Shown piece by piece: positions 36,801-49,200 of a DNA stretch of 64,000 bases (position 1 is the stretch's first letter; each line of letters starts with the position of its first letter). The DNA is from Monosiga brevicollis MX1 (lineage: Eukaryota > Opisthokonta > Choanoflagellata > Craspedida > Salpingoecidae). The position numbers and the translations under genes are program-made. Below the pieces are notes generated by a model. That model was not told where the DNA came from. It did no database searches and was given only the letters and a program-made list of their open reading frames with translations. Where the stretch lies: the NCBI RefSeq assembly GCF_000002865.3, contig NW_001865040.1:1288761-1352760 (forward strand). The letters run 5' to 3'.

Positions 36801-37939
36801 CAGAAAGTGCATCTACTGCCAAGCCAGTTCATAGCCCCAGCCCAAACAGCTCTGCCACTGATGGCACAACGACACCTCAACAAGTGCACAAGGCCTACAA
36901 TGCATTGGGCTTGCGAGGTGATCTGCCCAAGCCACGCCGCGCCTCAGGCCCCTCTTCTCGCTTACTCTCAGCTATTGCCCGAGCTGAGGACCAAGCCCAA
37001 GGTCAAGATCGCACAGCAGTGCTGAAGGCGCAGCAGATCCTCCAGTCAATCTCCGCCGCAGCACAGACACCTGTGGCCCAAGCAACACGGCAGGGGGTGC
37101 TGCCCAAGCCTCGCCGCCGCTCCTCCAGCTCAGCGCCTACACCATCACCTCGTGCCGAGCCACAACCGATTGTGCCTACAAGCGTGACCCAAACTATGGT
37201 GTCTCCACCCACAACTTCAAACTCTTCGCCTTGCAAAAGCCCCACCGTCCCAGTCAAGCCCAAGACCCAGCCACGAACGCCCATCCCAGCACCACGAACC
37301 AAAGCTGTTGTGTCGACCGCTGATGCCTCTTCACCGGCTAGGAACAACGCTGCTCGCCCCACTTCTCCCGTCGTTGCCCCCAAGCCACACCGGAACCCCA
37401 GCTCCACAAACACATCGCCGGCGCCTCGAGTGATGCCATGCACAACTTCTTCAGCTCAGAAGGAGTGCATGGCTGCGCCGGCCTGTGCCCCAGCTGTGAG
37501 TCCCGCTTCCGAATCCTCGGCTCACTTGCGTCGATCAGCTACACGTGCAACCTCTGCATCCCGGCACTCCATCGTTGGTGCTGCGCAACTGGATTCGTCC
37601 ACGCCTCCTCCCATTCGCTCGCGGTGAGTCTTTGAAATGCATGCATTTGAACGAGGCTTTATTGATCGCTGCATTGCCGGGCCTGCTCCTCACAGTGTCT
37701 TACCGTGACTGTTGCTCGTGCTGCGTAGCGCCAACCGTGCTTCAGTGTGCCTGGGAACAGGTATTTCTGCTGCCGCCGACGCAGGCTTGCGCTCGACGGG
37801 CGTGTCCCTTCATGATTTGGAGCGACGCCGCACATCAGTGTCGGCTACAAGCGCTTCCTCGAACCCACGTGGTGTTCGCCGCCCCGAGCGAATGGCCTTT
37901 GCTGATCGGATGAAAATGTTTCAGTCGGTCGCTGAATGA
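33827..37939 (+). CDS. RA- and FHA-domain protein with Ala/Gln-rich rod
   Basis: Four exons (33827-34130, 34247-34502, 34627-37623, 37729-37939) join in phase into 1255 residues. Residues about 90-190 form a Ras-association domain ([20 protein letters not shown], then [10 protein letters not shown]-type contacts written here as [11 protein letters not shown]). Residues about 330-420 form an FHA domain with [18 protein letters not shown] and HCELLV. The pairing recalls the N-terminus of afadin and Radil, but no DIL or PDZ domain follows. Instead there is a rod of AxAxA repeats (residues about 725-900) with a 27-residue unit repeated three times, then a Pro/Ser-rich region with KPRR motifs. The end is [16 protein letters not shown]. 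The last splice uses GTGAGT at 37624, and reading through would stop at once. An exon upstream of 33827 is possible. Confidence 0.75.
36239..36481 (+). repeat. 81-bp coding tandem repeat, three copies
   Basis: Three near-identical 81-base units starting at 36239, 36320 and 36401, each encoding 27 residues ([16 protein letters not shown] and 11 more). A partial fourth copy follows, then a CAAGCT hexamer run (about 36537-36588). The near-identity at DNA level points to recent expansion. Confidence 0.92.
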
Positions 37940-38437
37940 TACGCCCCTTGCTCAGTGCGCAGGACGCGTCTACGTGGTCACTCGGAGGTTTTGGAGAGAA
38001 GCTTCAGCGGATCCAGGCTTGACAAGCAGACCGCCAACTTTTCTCTGTGAAGATGTTGCGTGTTATGTCGTGGAAGCCCTTGTTTTCTTTTCGCTTTGTT
38101 TGAGTCTTGAGTTTCCCGTTTCGACCTCTTTTGTGTTGGTCTTATCCTAGCTCACTGCCGTGGCTGCACCCCGTGAATGTGTCGCTCGACAAGCACCGTT
38201 TTTGTTTCCAGAAAGAAATCAATGTGAAAATTTTGATCTGACTGCGACATAGCCCTTCTTTCAGTCCAAATGTGGAAATTAACAACATGAAAAAAAAAAA
38301 GGAAAAAGTGGCAGGAATCGATTAGATAGGCTTGAAAAAATCAACGCGATGAGCACTCTTGGATATCTGCAGACAGCAATCAGGGGAAGAGACGACATAG
38401 GCACACCAATGCTACGCACGTCGCTCTTTCACCGCCG
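37940..38437. other. Convergent 3' intergenic region
   Basis: Lies between the RA-FHA and PTP gene ends. It is more AT-rich than its flanks, with an A run at 38290-38300. No gene was seen. Confidence 0.5.
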
Positions 38438-40949
38438 TTACTTGTCTTCAAAGATAGCCTTCATAGTGGGTCGGTATTTACCGTCGTTGGTGCCGCCAGA
38501 GAGCGTGCCCAAGCGGAGTTCGCCTGCGACCACACGTCGAATTGATGCGTGAGCTCCGCCAAGTGTTGACGGTGTTGGAAGCAAGGTCGAGAAACAAAGT
38601 CTTACCGTGCATTTCAGCTTCGTCAATGTGTCGGCGCATGGAGTTGGCAGCGCGGACAGACGCTTGTTGCTTGCGGTACTTGCGGTTGAGCCTTTGCCAC
38701 TCTTCTTCGGGCATATTTTCGGGTCGACCGTGGGCAATGAGCTCGGCCATGTGCTGTGGCTTCTTGCTCTTAAGAGTGGCTTTCCAATTGAGTGCAACCT
38801 GACCGCCGGACAGGGAGGGCCGATGGGGAGGCACGGGGGGCAATTCTTGGCTGGTGCGTTCCAGTTCGACAATGTCATATGGCCTGCTTTGGGAACGTGC
38901 GTAGTGCACGCAGGCCTTGACGATAAACTCATACTGCTGAGGGTGCTGCACCATGCCACCGCGATGCTTGCGCATATTGGCCACGATTTGCAGGCAATCC
39001 ACCTCGCCGGTCTCCTCGAGGCAGCGCACGGCTTGATCGATTGCTATAAAGGTGCCGGTGCGTCCGATACCGGCGCTGCAGTGCACGATAGGAGGGCCTT
39101 GCCGCTGCTCCTCGCAAAAGGCGCGGACATTTTGCATCATGGCAATGACTTGGTGGGCACCCTCAGCTGAAGGCACGCCGTGGTCGGGCCAGTTTTGGAA
39201 CCAATAGTGGCGCAGCAACTGTTCTTCTTTCCCCTTGCGAAGCCGGATGTGGGTCAGAATGTAACCTGGATGCTGTTCACCGCTGCAAACGGCCACGGAG
39301 ATGTGGCCGTAGATACGATCGCCCACTTTCTTGGCCTCGTTGTAGCGTACGGTCGGCCAGTATCGGGCGCATTTGACCCGGCCTTGCTCCATCATGGGAG
39401 TGGTCATGACAATCGCTGGCGATTTGACCATCCAGACCATGCGCCAAAAGGCCTCAATCGTGTTGTCCAGCGGTCCCATGGCAGCAATGTACTCGCGCGG
39501 CTGGCTACTATACCCGGCTATGTAGTTGGCATTGATGTCTGTGTGTTTGCCATCAAAAGCGCGTCAAGCGACGATAAGATGATGATACAATGAACAAAGA
39601 GGCAAGAACATGGCAGCGCCGCGCACAGCGACACGCTACATGGATAAACATGGGGGGCGGGGGTTGGCAACATGCAACGCACAAGTGCTGACGGAGGTCC
39701 ACGGCTCATACTCATCCTCAAGGCGAACGCGAGTGCGTGGATTGGGCAAGATATTAGTGTAACGGTTGAGCGATTTGCCAATGACTTCGTCGGGCAGGCG
39801 ATCCTTGGGCGTCAGGTGCTGTGCCAGCGAATTAAAGCCGCTATGATTGATGGCAGCAATCTTCCATGTCGATGCCGGAGCCGGCTCTGACGTTGGTGCC
39901 GTGGGTGTGGCCTCTGTGGGGACGACCACGGGACGATGCGGAACGGCTGGATCGTCAAGACCAGGTTGGCGTCGGTTTGTCTCTTTTTCAGCAATGCGTT
40001 CAGCCTCAGATGCCTCGCCGGTGCTGCAGACGACGCGAGGGTCATCATAGGTCGTAATGCCACTGTTGTGGTCGATGAAGAACATGTCGCCATCCTCGTC
40101 AAAGTTGAGGCTCCAGCCAGCTGGCAAGGGGTCGTCACCTAAGAGAAGCCCGGGCCTTGGATCTTCCTTGGACGTGGCTCCTGTTTCCGTATTGTGGTAC
40201 ACAAATCCGCTGCAACCCGTGGAACAGTGCGAAGCAAGTGTGACACAACAAGTTGTCAATGAGACCCAAACCAAAGGCGATGAGCGTAGCATGCGCGATG
40301 CGTCTGGTTGGGGGAAATGCAAATGCGTGCATGGATACCGCCAACAGGTTCTCAGATCACACGGGCTTACCCAGCAAAGCCATCCGGATTCAAACACACG
40401 GCTTGCTCCCACTCTTCAGTCAGACCCTTAGGTCGCGGCTACGCTCAGGACAAGAACGCGTGAGGTCGCACACTCGGGTAAAAGACTGAGTGGGGTTTGT
40501 TGATGGCCGAAAAGTGGGTGTGGAGTGGGCTGGATGGGGGTGCGGGGGCTTACTGTTACAACATATGTCCCGCTCTCAATGGAGACCTTTGTGGCCCGTT
40601 TCAGCTTGCGTTTGCCCGGCAGGGCCGTGCAGGCTAGCTTCAAGTTGTCACTGCAAGACACGATGGCACATTGCCCGTCGTGTACCAGGACGTTCAAGCG
40701 AGCGCGCCGTGGTGTGAGGGAAAGCTCATGAACATGACTGTGGGTCAGGTGTTGTGCTTTGCCAAAACTTTTTGTGACGTTGTCGTTACTGTGCCGCCTC
40801 GGGTGCCTTCTCGGTCGTGTGTTGATTCGCGAGGCATGGGCGCTTGCTTACTTGAGATAATAGGGAGCACCGTCAAGCTCGACGCAGCGCCAAGTGGTGC
40901 CAAGCTGACGCGCGGCAGTGCCGCCGCCGATTCGGGACAGGCTGGCCAT
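38438..40949 (-). CDS. Protein tyrosine phosphatase with N-terminal WW domains
   Basis: Cytosolic classical tyrosine phosphatase. The start reads MASLSRIGGGTAARQLGTTW and may form a degenerate WW-like module (GAPYYLNDN). Two WW domains follow: LTEEWEQAVCLNPDG with VYHNTETGATSKEDPRP, and LPAGWSLNFDEDG with FFIDHNSGITTYDDP. A Pro-rich linker leads to the PTP domain, which starts NRYTNILPNPRTRVRL and includes DINANYI, NTIEAFWRMVW, the WPD loop (NWPDHGVPS) and the signature HCSAGIGRTGTF with its catalytic Cys and Arg. The Q-loop region is QQYEFIVKAC. Gln of the TQGP motif is replaced (AAMGP). A final exon ends YRPTMKAIFEDK at TAA 38438-38440. No membrane segment is seen. Confidence 0.85.
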
Positions 40950-42007
40950 GGTAGCAGAGTCGAAAGGAACTCGACCGTGGCTCTGGCCAACCGCGAGGGG
41001 GCCGAGCTCAGTCGAAGGTTGAGGCTCGTCAGTGTAACTGACCACACGCACGGGACGGCACTTTGTGTGGCGGTGTTGGGCCGCAAGTGGTCGCCCTCAC
41101 AGCATTCACGGATGCTATGACGACCAACGACCGGCGACGGTCTTGCAAACGGCGAGCGGCTGCGGATGGATGGCCTCTGGCCGGTGTGTTCCAAGCCGTA
41201 ATAAGAGGCAGGCAGTTGGGGCCAAAAACAAAGAACTGAAGGGAGAGAGAAACGTGGCTCACGGTGCACCGCGACGCGTAGCGGAAGGCAACTGGTCAAA
41301 CCGGGCCCAACTGGTCACAATCCTCGCCCTTCAGTCGGATGCTCGGTGAATGAGGAGGCGACACCACGCGTTGACAAGAGGATCGTTATCATCAAGTCAA
41401 TAAGAAAAACAGCAGAAAGGACAAAGAGGGAGAAGCATGCGCACCGGGATGGCGACCTCGAGCTCCCGTGTAAAAAGGGTGAAAATGTGCGCACGAGCAT
41501 CTGTGTTCGGTCGCTCATAGGGTTTTAGGTGGGGGGGGTCTCAGCCGGGTCTGTGCGTTTGGTGCCCCTTGGAAGGTGGACACCGTCCAAATCAGGGTGC
41601 GAGCGACAAACCACACATACCATTCAATCTAAGTCATGTCCGCCCCTCCCGTGCCTATGGACCGCTTCAGCTTCATACTACATTGTGATTGTCCGCCCTT
41701 CGTCCCATCGGACAGCTTTTGTTTTTCCTACAATACAGGACTCCTCGATAACAAGCAGCGCACACACTTGAGATGTGCCTTAGCCCGGAAACCTGACGGC
41801 TGCGCGGAAAAGGCGTCAGTGCATGCATGAGTAAATCGTTCATGTGGTGAGTCGCATGCATGCACGCTTGTGTTGTCCCGTTTGTGTTGTCAGCGTTTCT
41901 TGTGCCGAATTGTCATCATGCATTTCTGCTTTTTTTTCTTCGATTTGACGACTTGGCGTCTTCACGCTGAAGGCGTCGTGGACCGTAGTGGACCGTAGTG
42001 GACCGTT
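40950..42007. promoter_or_regulatory. Divergent spacer, PTP / ectA
   Basis: About 1.06 kb with no supported gene. Its right end carries three copies of a 10-base unit abutting the ectA ATG, described separately. Confidence 0.4.
41978..42007 (+). repeat. Three 10-bp direct repeats abutting the ectA start codon
   Basis: GTGGACCGTA, GTGGACCGTA, GTGGACCGTT in tandem; the ATG follows immediately at 42008. This would be the 5' untranslated region or translation-initiation context. Confidence 0.9.
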
Positions 42008-42529
42008 ATGGCGGCGCGTGAGGCGGGCCTGGTGCTGGTGGAGCAGCCCAAGGCAGAGGATGGCCCGCGTGTTCATGCATTGATTGCGGCATGCCCACCG
42101 TTGGATGAAAACTCGGCTTATGCCAACCTGCTGCAGTGCACACACTTTGCCGAGACGTGCGCGCTCGCGACCCGCCATGGCGAGGCCGTTGGCTGGATCT
42201 CGGGCTACCTACTACCCTCGCAGCCCGACGTTTACTTTCTGTGGCAGGTTGCGGTGCGGCCAGATGCACGAGGTCAGGGGCTGGCACTGCGAATGATGAC
42301 AAACCTGTTAAAGCGCCCCGGCTGCGCCGCCGTCACGCAACTCCAAGCGACCATCACTCGCGATAATCAACCCTCTTGGGCCCTCTTTCGCGCCCTCGCC
42401 CGGCGACTTGACACGGACTTGCGTGAGTCTCCCTTTTTTGATCGCGCAACTCACTTTGCCGGTCTTCATGACAGTGAATTGCTCGTCACTTTGGGCCCTT
42501 TTGACGCCTCTCGGCTCGCTGACAGCTGA
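42008..42529 (+). CDS. ectA: L-2,4-diaminobutyrate acetyltransferase (EctA)
   Basis: GNAT enzyme that acetylates L-2,4-diaminobutyrate with acetyl-CoA, the second step of ectoine synthesis. The intronless frame of 173 residues matches the usual EctA length. Signatures in order are LDENSAYANLLQCTHF, GEAVGWISGY, the acetyl-CoA binding stretch WQVAVRPDARGQGLALRMM, the ITRDNQPSWALFRALA block, and FFDRATHF followed by HDSELLV. These are EctA-specific rather than general GNAT features. Adjacent ectB and ectC are not present. The flanking genes are plainly eukaryotic and multi-exon, so contamination is unlikely and horizontal acquisition from bacteria is the natural reading. Base composition appears similar to that of the neighbours, suggesting it is not very recent. 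Confidence 0.9.
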   Translation: MAAREAGLVLVEQPKAEDGPRVHALIAACPPLDENSAYANLLQCTHFAETCALATRHGEAVGWISGYLLPSQPDVYFLWQVAVRPDARGQGLALRMMTNLLKRPGCAAVTQLQATITRDNQPSWALFRALARRLDTDLRESPFFDRATHFAGLHDSELLVTLGPFDASRLADS

Positions 42530-43560
42530 GCTCTCCGCTGAAGTGCCGTGTGTTGCTCCCCCCTGTCCAGCCCTGTTTATATGCCATGCTCCTTCTGCTG
42601 CACGCCCCTGCTTTCTCGAGCCGATAGCCATGAGCTCGGTGGTCGAGGACGCGCTCTGTCCGAGTACGTCCTCGGTCTGCTGTGCCGGTCATGTGCTAGT
42701 GGTACCCACTCGGGACGCTCGATCAAGTCGAGGCTAGAATTTTGTTTGCTCGCATTGGAATCTGTGACATGTAATGCGGTCGTGCATTCGTTCTTGGTGC
42801 GTGAACGGTGACACGCCGGCGCTGTGGGCTGACACCAGTGTTGATGCGAACAGCTGCTTTAAATTCAGATTGAGCAGGCGAAGTGTGCATGTCCGTGCGA
42901 GGCGGCTTGGCCCGTGCGTGTCTCTCCCATTGTCGCCGTTTCGTCTCGTGGCCATTTCTCTGGGCTCCGCTCGCACACGCGGTTCAAACAGGAATGCACG
43001 GCGAGGTGGAGCAACCTCGACTGTTTATTGCACGATAGAGTCGTTCCTCACAGTCCCAACACAACACCATCACCACAGTCCAGATGTGAGCTCGGGTATG
43101 CACTTGTTGAGATTTGTTCGACCTGCTGATGTCCCTGACAATGCGCGCTAGACGTTTCTACCGGAGAAAATCACCACCAACACACCTCACGACAAGGCCC
43201 ATGTCACGTCAGAAAGCCATATGGACGTCTGGGACGTCTTCATCGTGTATCCCCCTCAAACACCTCCCATAAAAAACAAAATAAAAAATAGCGCAAAATT
43301 AGCGCAAAATTAGCGCAAAATTCGCATGTTATCATTGCACATGTCAAGAGGAAGGTGCCATAGTTTTCAAGCCATCAACTACAAGCAACAACACAACGCC
43401 CTGGGGAGGACCTGATTATTCAGCACGGGGCGGCCGTCCAAGTACCTTGTCAAGAGCCAGGCGCTTGCACGCAAGGTACCGAAACTCATTCATAGACACC
43501 CACTGCCAACGGCCAGACAGACAAATAAAGAGACGGGGAAGAGTTGGGAGGCACAAGTTT
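42530..43560. other. Convergent intergenic region, no gene seen
   Basis: Between the ectA and ATP-citrate lyase ends. Contains three exact tandem copies of AGCGCAAAATT (43290-43322) in an AT-rich patch. Searched for ectB- or ectC-like frames without success. Confidence 0.5.
43290..43322. repeat. Three exact 11-bp tandem copies
   Basis: AGCGCAAAATT at 43290-43300, 43301-43311 and 43312-43322. Confidence 0.95.
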
Positions 43561-46223
43561 TTAGGCATCAACGTTGCGAGACATCATCACGGGCTTGGCA
43601 GCCACGTAGGAAATGTCGTCCCATGGGTGGCGGTAGAGGCCCTGCTTCAAACGCCTCTGATCGATCCAGTGACCAATGAAACCCGTGGTACGGCCCAGGA
43701 CGAACAACGCATTCAAACAGCCCATCTCAATGTACTCGATTGCCTCCTCGCGGGTGAAGGCGCCCTACACAAGATACACCATACCATAGATGAGTAATCG
43801 GTCTTTTTTTTTTTTTCCGACTGGCCACCTGCTGTACCATGCACAAAAGGCCAACAAAGAGGCCACCACAGGCGCCAAAACAACCAGATACACAAATAAA
43901 CAACCGAACGTACACATTCACGAAGCAGGTCCACAAAGGCCACGGCGATGACACCATCGACGTTGAGGATGAGATTGGGTTTCTTTGCCGTCGTGACCTT
44001 CTCCACCTGCGGTCAGGACGGGCCCAAGACAGTGTCAGATGTACATGTCTGCGCCTGCATGCTGCTGCACGCGCCGCGTAGCGTATACAGCGCGCACGCT
44101 AGACATGTCTCAGCGTACCTCAAGGGCATAGTCGAGCAGGGGAGTCTTCTCAAAGTGCTTCTTGACAAAGTCGCGCATGATGACCACACGCATGTCTGGG
44201 TTGGTGACCGACTTGACCTTGTGACCTACGCATCATTTACACAACAGTCAGTTCTTAACACCCAACAGGCAGGCAAAAAAAAAAAAAAAAAAAAAAAACG
44301 ACCACTCCATCCGTACCAATGCCCATAATGAGCTTGTGCTGCTTGCGCATGGCCGTCACAAACTCGCGCGGGCTCTGCCCAGCATCATAGGCTTGAGAAA
44401 ACATGCGTGCCGCGCCGTCCAAGGCACCACCAAAGCGATCACCCTGCGACACAAGACATGGCAGTAGAGGCAGGCATTGACACACGCACACAGAGCACAG
44501 CACCATCAGGCCAGCGGACAGTCATACAGGCGGCTCAAGGTTGCGCGTCCAACGTTCATCCGCGACATACAATGGTGAGCAGGCCCGAGCAGATGGACGA
44601 GACCAAGTCCTTGCCCGCACGCGCAGCTACAATGGTATTGTGGGCACCAGAGACTGCCGGACCGTGATCGGCTGTCACCATCAGGCTCATTTCGATAAAC
44701 TTGCAAGCCGCAGCGGGCAAGCTACGCATGTAATACAAAGGTGACCCAACCACGAAGGGGGCGTGAGATAGGCAACAACACACTAGGGTCAAACGTCAGT
44801 AAGGCCATACCGGCGCTGAAACCACAGCAGGGAGATGACGCCGCCCATGCCAATGTCCTCCTGAAAGACGGATGTGATGGACATGCCAGCGTAGAGAAGC
44901 TCTTCACCGCGTTCGTCACTGATGGACGAGATGAAGTTGGCTTGCTTGCGGATCAGCCCCAGCTCCTGGGCCCACTTGTAGTCGATGGGGACCTACCACA
45001 AGCAGCGAACAACAAAGCCATTTGCCACAGTCAATAAGCTGACGCATGCAGATTGGTGCAGGTCCATTCCACTCGCCGCACGAGTCACGTACGCGAGGCG
45101 GCGGAGGCTCTGGCTTGGGCACGATGACACCATCCGAAACCAGGCGATCATAGGTCTCCTTCAAAACATCGCCTAGCGAGTCAAAGCTGTGCAACGTAGG
45201 AGCACGAAAGAAAAAAGTCAGCACTGTGGGCACGTGAAAACTACCCGCCCCCGATCCCATGATGGCGGCGTCCACCAAACAGACACATCACGCACGACGA
45301 CAGGTGCCAGTTACACGAAAACCCGAGGCTACAGGCCGGGCGCATCACCAACCTGGGAGGCACAATCGCTCCAGCCTCCTTGAGCGCTTTGTTTTTAGCA
45401 ACAGCTGTCTCCATGTCGCTGTTGGCGCAGGCACCAGCGTGGCCAAACTGCACCTCTGAGGTGAACATGGAGCCACACGTGCCAATGCACCACGCCACAA
45501 TTGGCTTATTCAAACGCCCAGATGCGATGGCGCGACAGCTGGTAATGAACGACCGCAACAATGTGAATTCTCGCCTGGGCCGTGCGGAGGTCACGTGCGT
45601 ACGAGCCAAGGCACTTACATCTCGTATTCCTCGACTCCGCCAACCTCACCAAGCAACACCATCATCTTGACTTCCGGATCGTCCTGCTCGGTGCGAATGG
45701 CCATAGGATTAGTTCGAAACACGAGTGGAACGACAAGCTGCGCCAAGAGCCACCGCCTGAGGTTGGCAAATGGGTGCCAGGTGGGAAAAATTTCCCAAGC
45801 CGACTCGCATCAGCGCAGCCGCGTACCTGGAAGCGGAAGAGGTGATCAATGAACACCGAGCCTGGATAGCGATCGCCACCAATGGCCACGCCTTCGTAGA
45901 CACCATTGGTATTGCGGCTGATAATGTTGTTGAGCTCGTTGCTCATACCACCCGAGCGCGAGACGTAAGCCACGCTGCCAGGGCGATACAGCTTGGAAGA
46001 GATGATGTTGTCAATCATGCCGCCAGTGTTGCCAATCTTGAAGCAGCCAGGCTTGATGCCACCAACAGTGGCCGGACCGATGATCGTAACGCCCTTGGCT
46101 TGGGCCACCTTGATCAACTTGCGGGTCAGGTGCTCCGGGATGCCTTCAGCGATGATGGCAATCACCTTGATCTGGGGTGTGGAAGGCCGGCCATACGTGC
46201 ACTTGAGTAAACAGTGCACATCA

Positions 46224-46278
<55 letters not shown>

Positions 46279-49200
46279 CGCATTCGCCTCGGGTTGACAA
46301 GTTTGACGCACCTGAGGGTATTCAAGGGCCTCAAGAGTGCTCTCATAGGCTGAGCGGAAGGAGGCAAAGTTGATAAGGACGTCGACGTCTGGGTGGCGCT
46401 CCATGGCCTCACCCATTTGCTGGAAGACGGGAATCAAAACCTCATTGCTGCCCCAGTAAAACTTTTGCGAGTGGTTGCCGCTGAAGGGGTAGATCATGCC
46501 GGCCACGGAAGGCTCCTCGCGACCACAGCAAAAGTCAAAGTCAAGCATGCCTATGGTATGAAACGAGATCATGTTGTCAGATCAAGGCAGTGGTCGTAGT
46601 CATTGCAGTACGAGTAGGTACAGAGGAAAGTGTGTCATGTGGAAACGACTGTCGTCGCCGTCGTGGGTCTGTGTGATCGAAAAAAGAGGCACGGCAGCAG
46701 GATCACCAGGCAAGGCCCGTAGCTCGAGTCCAACGCACCCTGTGCGGCACGAGGCTGCATGCCGAAGAAGAGGGCGCGCGTCTTGTTGGTAAAAAGGGGC
46801 TTGTAGTCGCCAGATTCGCTCGCTGCGGGCACAAAGGGAGAGCGGGCGGAGATTGAGTATCACGTCGGGAATCTGCAAGTACGTGCCGGGTGTGGAACAG
46901 ACCGTAAGACATCACGGGCTGGCCAGCGGTCGATTCGGTGCGCGGCGTTGCCGTGCCAGACGATGTCGTCAAGATGCCATCAAAAAAGGAGCTTTCGGTG
47001 CGAGGCATGGTGGCTTCGCGGGTGCCAAGGCCCATGCCGACAATGGCGGTCATGTGAGTTTCTGGACCGTAAACGGCCACGGGGATGCCCAGACGATCAC
47101 CGGCGTCGCGCATGCGCTTGAGGCCCTCTTGAAAGTTGGGGCCACCACGACGCACGAAAATGCGAATGTTGTGCTCCTAAATATATCGACAAGCCGCGAC
47201 CGAAATAGAGCATGGGTCAAACTGCTCGGGGTACGATGCCAAAGGGTGCAGAGCGTCAACGGATGCGGGCAGGGATAGCATGGCACCTTGATGATGGCAG
47301 CAAAATCTTCCAAAGCACGAATGATACCCTTGAAGGTGGAGGCCACGTTGGTAAAGTTGGCAATGCCACCTCCGATGATGAGCACCTTGCCTTCTGGGTG
47401 GGCTTGCTTCGTCATGAGCGTCAGAATGGTCTTGGCGTACTCAAAGGTCTGTGACTCACTTTGGGATCGTCATCCCGGCGGCAAACAGTGTCACACACAT
47501 ACATCAGTCGAGGCAAAGAAGGCCAGCGCGTGGTTGCGAGGGGAGAAACGAAAGGAAGAAAAAAAATGAAAGAAAGGAGAGGCTTGACCGCTCACCTGGG
47601 AGCGCCCGAATATTCGCCGTAATTGGCCAGTTCGGTGGAACCACCCAGATCACAGATTGTATCGCTACATTAGTGTTTCAAGCACGCAAACAATGATGTG
47701 AAGGTCAGTTCGAGGCAGGAGGGCATGTCAAAGCATTCAATGTGGGCATGACAAGGGGGCGTTTCAATGAGAAACGCTGGTCGCAGCACACGCGCCACAG
47801 GTTCGAAGGAGATCAGATTGCAAGTGGGCAAGGCAGTCGGGAGCAATGAGGGTTGAACAAACCTGTACACGACCGAGGCACCGCCACCGGCCACCATGGT
47901 CCAGATGCGCCCTTCAGCGTTGAGGATGGTGAGCTTGAGGGAAGCACCGGACTTGGAATCGAGCTCAGCGATGTAAGCCTCTTCCGGGAGTGCGTCGCGA
48001 CCAAAAGGCGGGGGGAAGGAAATGTTGCCCCATTTGTCGTTGCAAAGGTATTCGGCTGTCTGGTCGAGTTTGGCGGCGAGGTCGAGCACGTAGAGTTCGT
48101 TGTCAACGACCACTGGTGTTGGACGTGGCCAGTTAAGAGACGGGACGGGAGGGGCACCGCATAGCACGTGGTGAGTCTGAAGAGCGGTCGAGGGATGCAC
48201 GCGTGCGGGCAGGACACGGTCTAAATTCATTTTTTTCAAATCTTACCAATAGGGTTAATTTCCAAATAGGTAAAGTGCAGGTCGAGAAAAGTTTTGTACA
48301 GGTTGACGATAAAAGTAGCAATCAGGGCATGACGGTCGGCGGGGAGTTGGGCAAAGAGCGTCGACTTGATTTTCTCCTCGGTCGGCATTTCATCAATGTC
48401 CAGGACGAGCTTGGCAGCCTTGGCATCAACATCACCAACATCTACGCCTCCTTCGTGGCAGAACATGATCGTGTTGCCTTCGCGGCCAGCGAAGATGCAA
48501 AGATAGTGTTCATCACTCTGCGGCGCCACAGTCCCACCAGACCGAGCCCGAGTGGCATGGGTGGGGCGGGGTGAGGCGAGCATAAAGCAGGGCGGGCAGT
48601 CCCTCTGGGCTCGGGCAAGGTATTAAAGAAGCGGGGACGAACGTCAGTGTGGGCCACAAAGGGTTCAATGACAAAGTGGTTGAGCTTGCCGGTGGTCTTG
48701 CCAATCTGTGTCAGTGAGGGCGTGATGGGGCGCAACGACAAATTATGGCAGGCGGGCGGTAGCGTCAGGTTGAGAGCGATGGAAGGATGTAGCAAGGTTG
48801 ACCGGAACGAGCCAGCTGACGAGTGTCAAGCAGGACGGCGGCCAGGAGGATGGGCCTGTCGCGGGCTACGATAGACCAGCAGGACATACAGAAATCTCCT
48901 TGTCCATGTGCTCCTTGACCCACGTCTTGGCTTGATCGAGGGAGAGCTTGACCTTGACGAGACCAAGCTTGCCACGGCGCTTGATCAGTTGATCAGGCTT
49001 GGCGACGAGCTCCTGTTCCAACGCAGGGGAGGAAGCGTGCGTGGAGTGAGCACAAGGGCAAATCATGGGGCGCGGGGCGAGTGAGGTGGGTCGATGTCGT
49101 GTGCTCTTTGGTGTGATTAGGCAATAGCTGGGTAAAAAAGTTGTCCGCACTTTTTCTTTTGACGTGAAAAAAGGGCAGCGTGGTGTTTGGAGGCAAGGCG

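Noticed and set aside
42530-43560. Possible ectB or ectC next to ectA
   Set aside because: No frame with transaminase or ectoine-synthase motifs on either strand.
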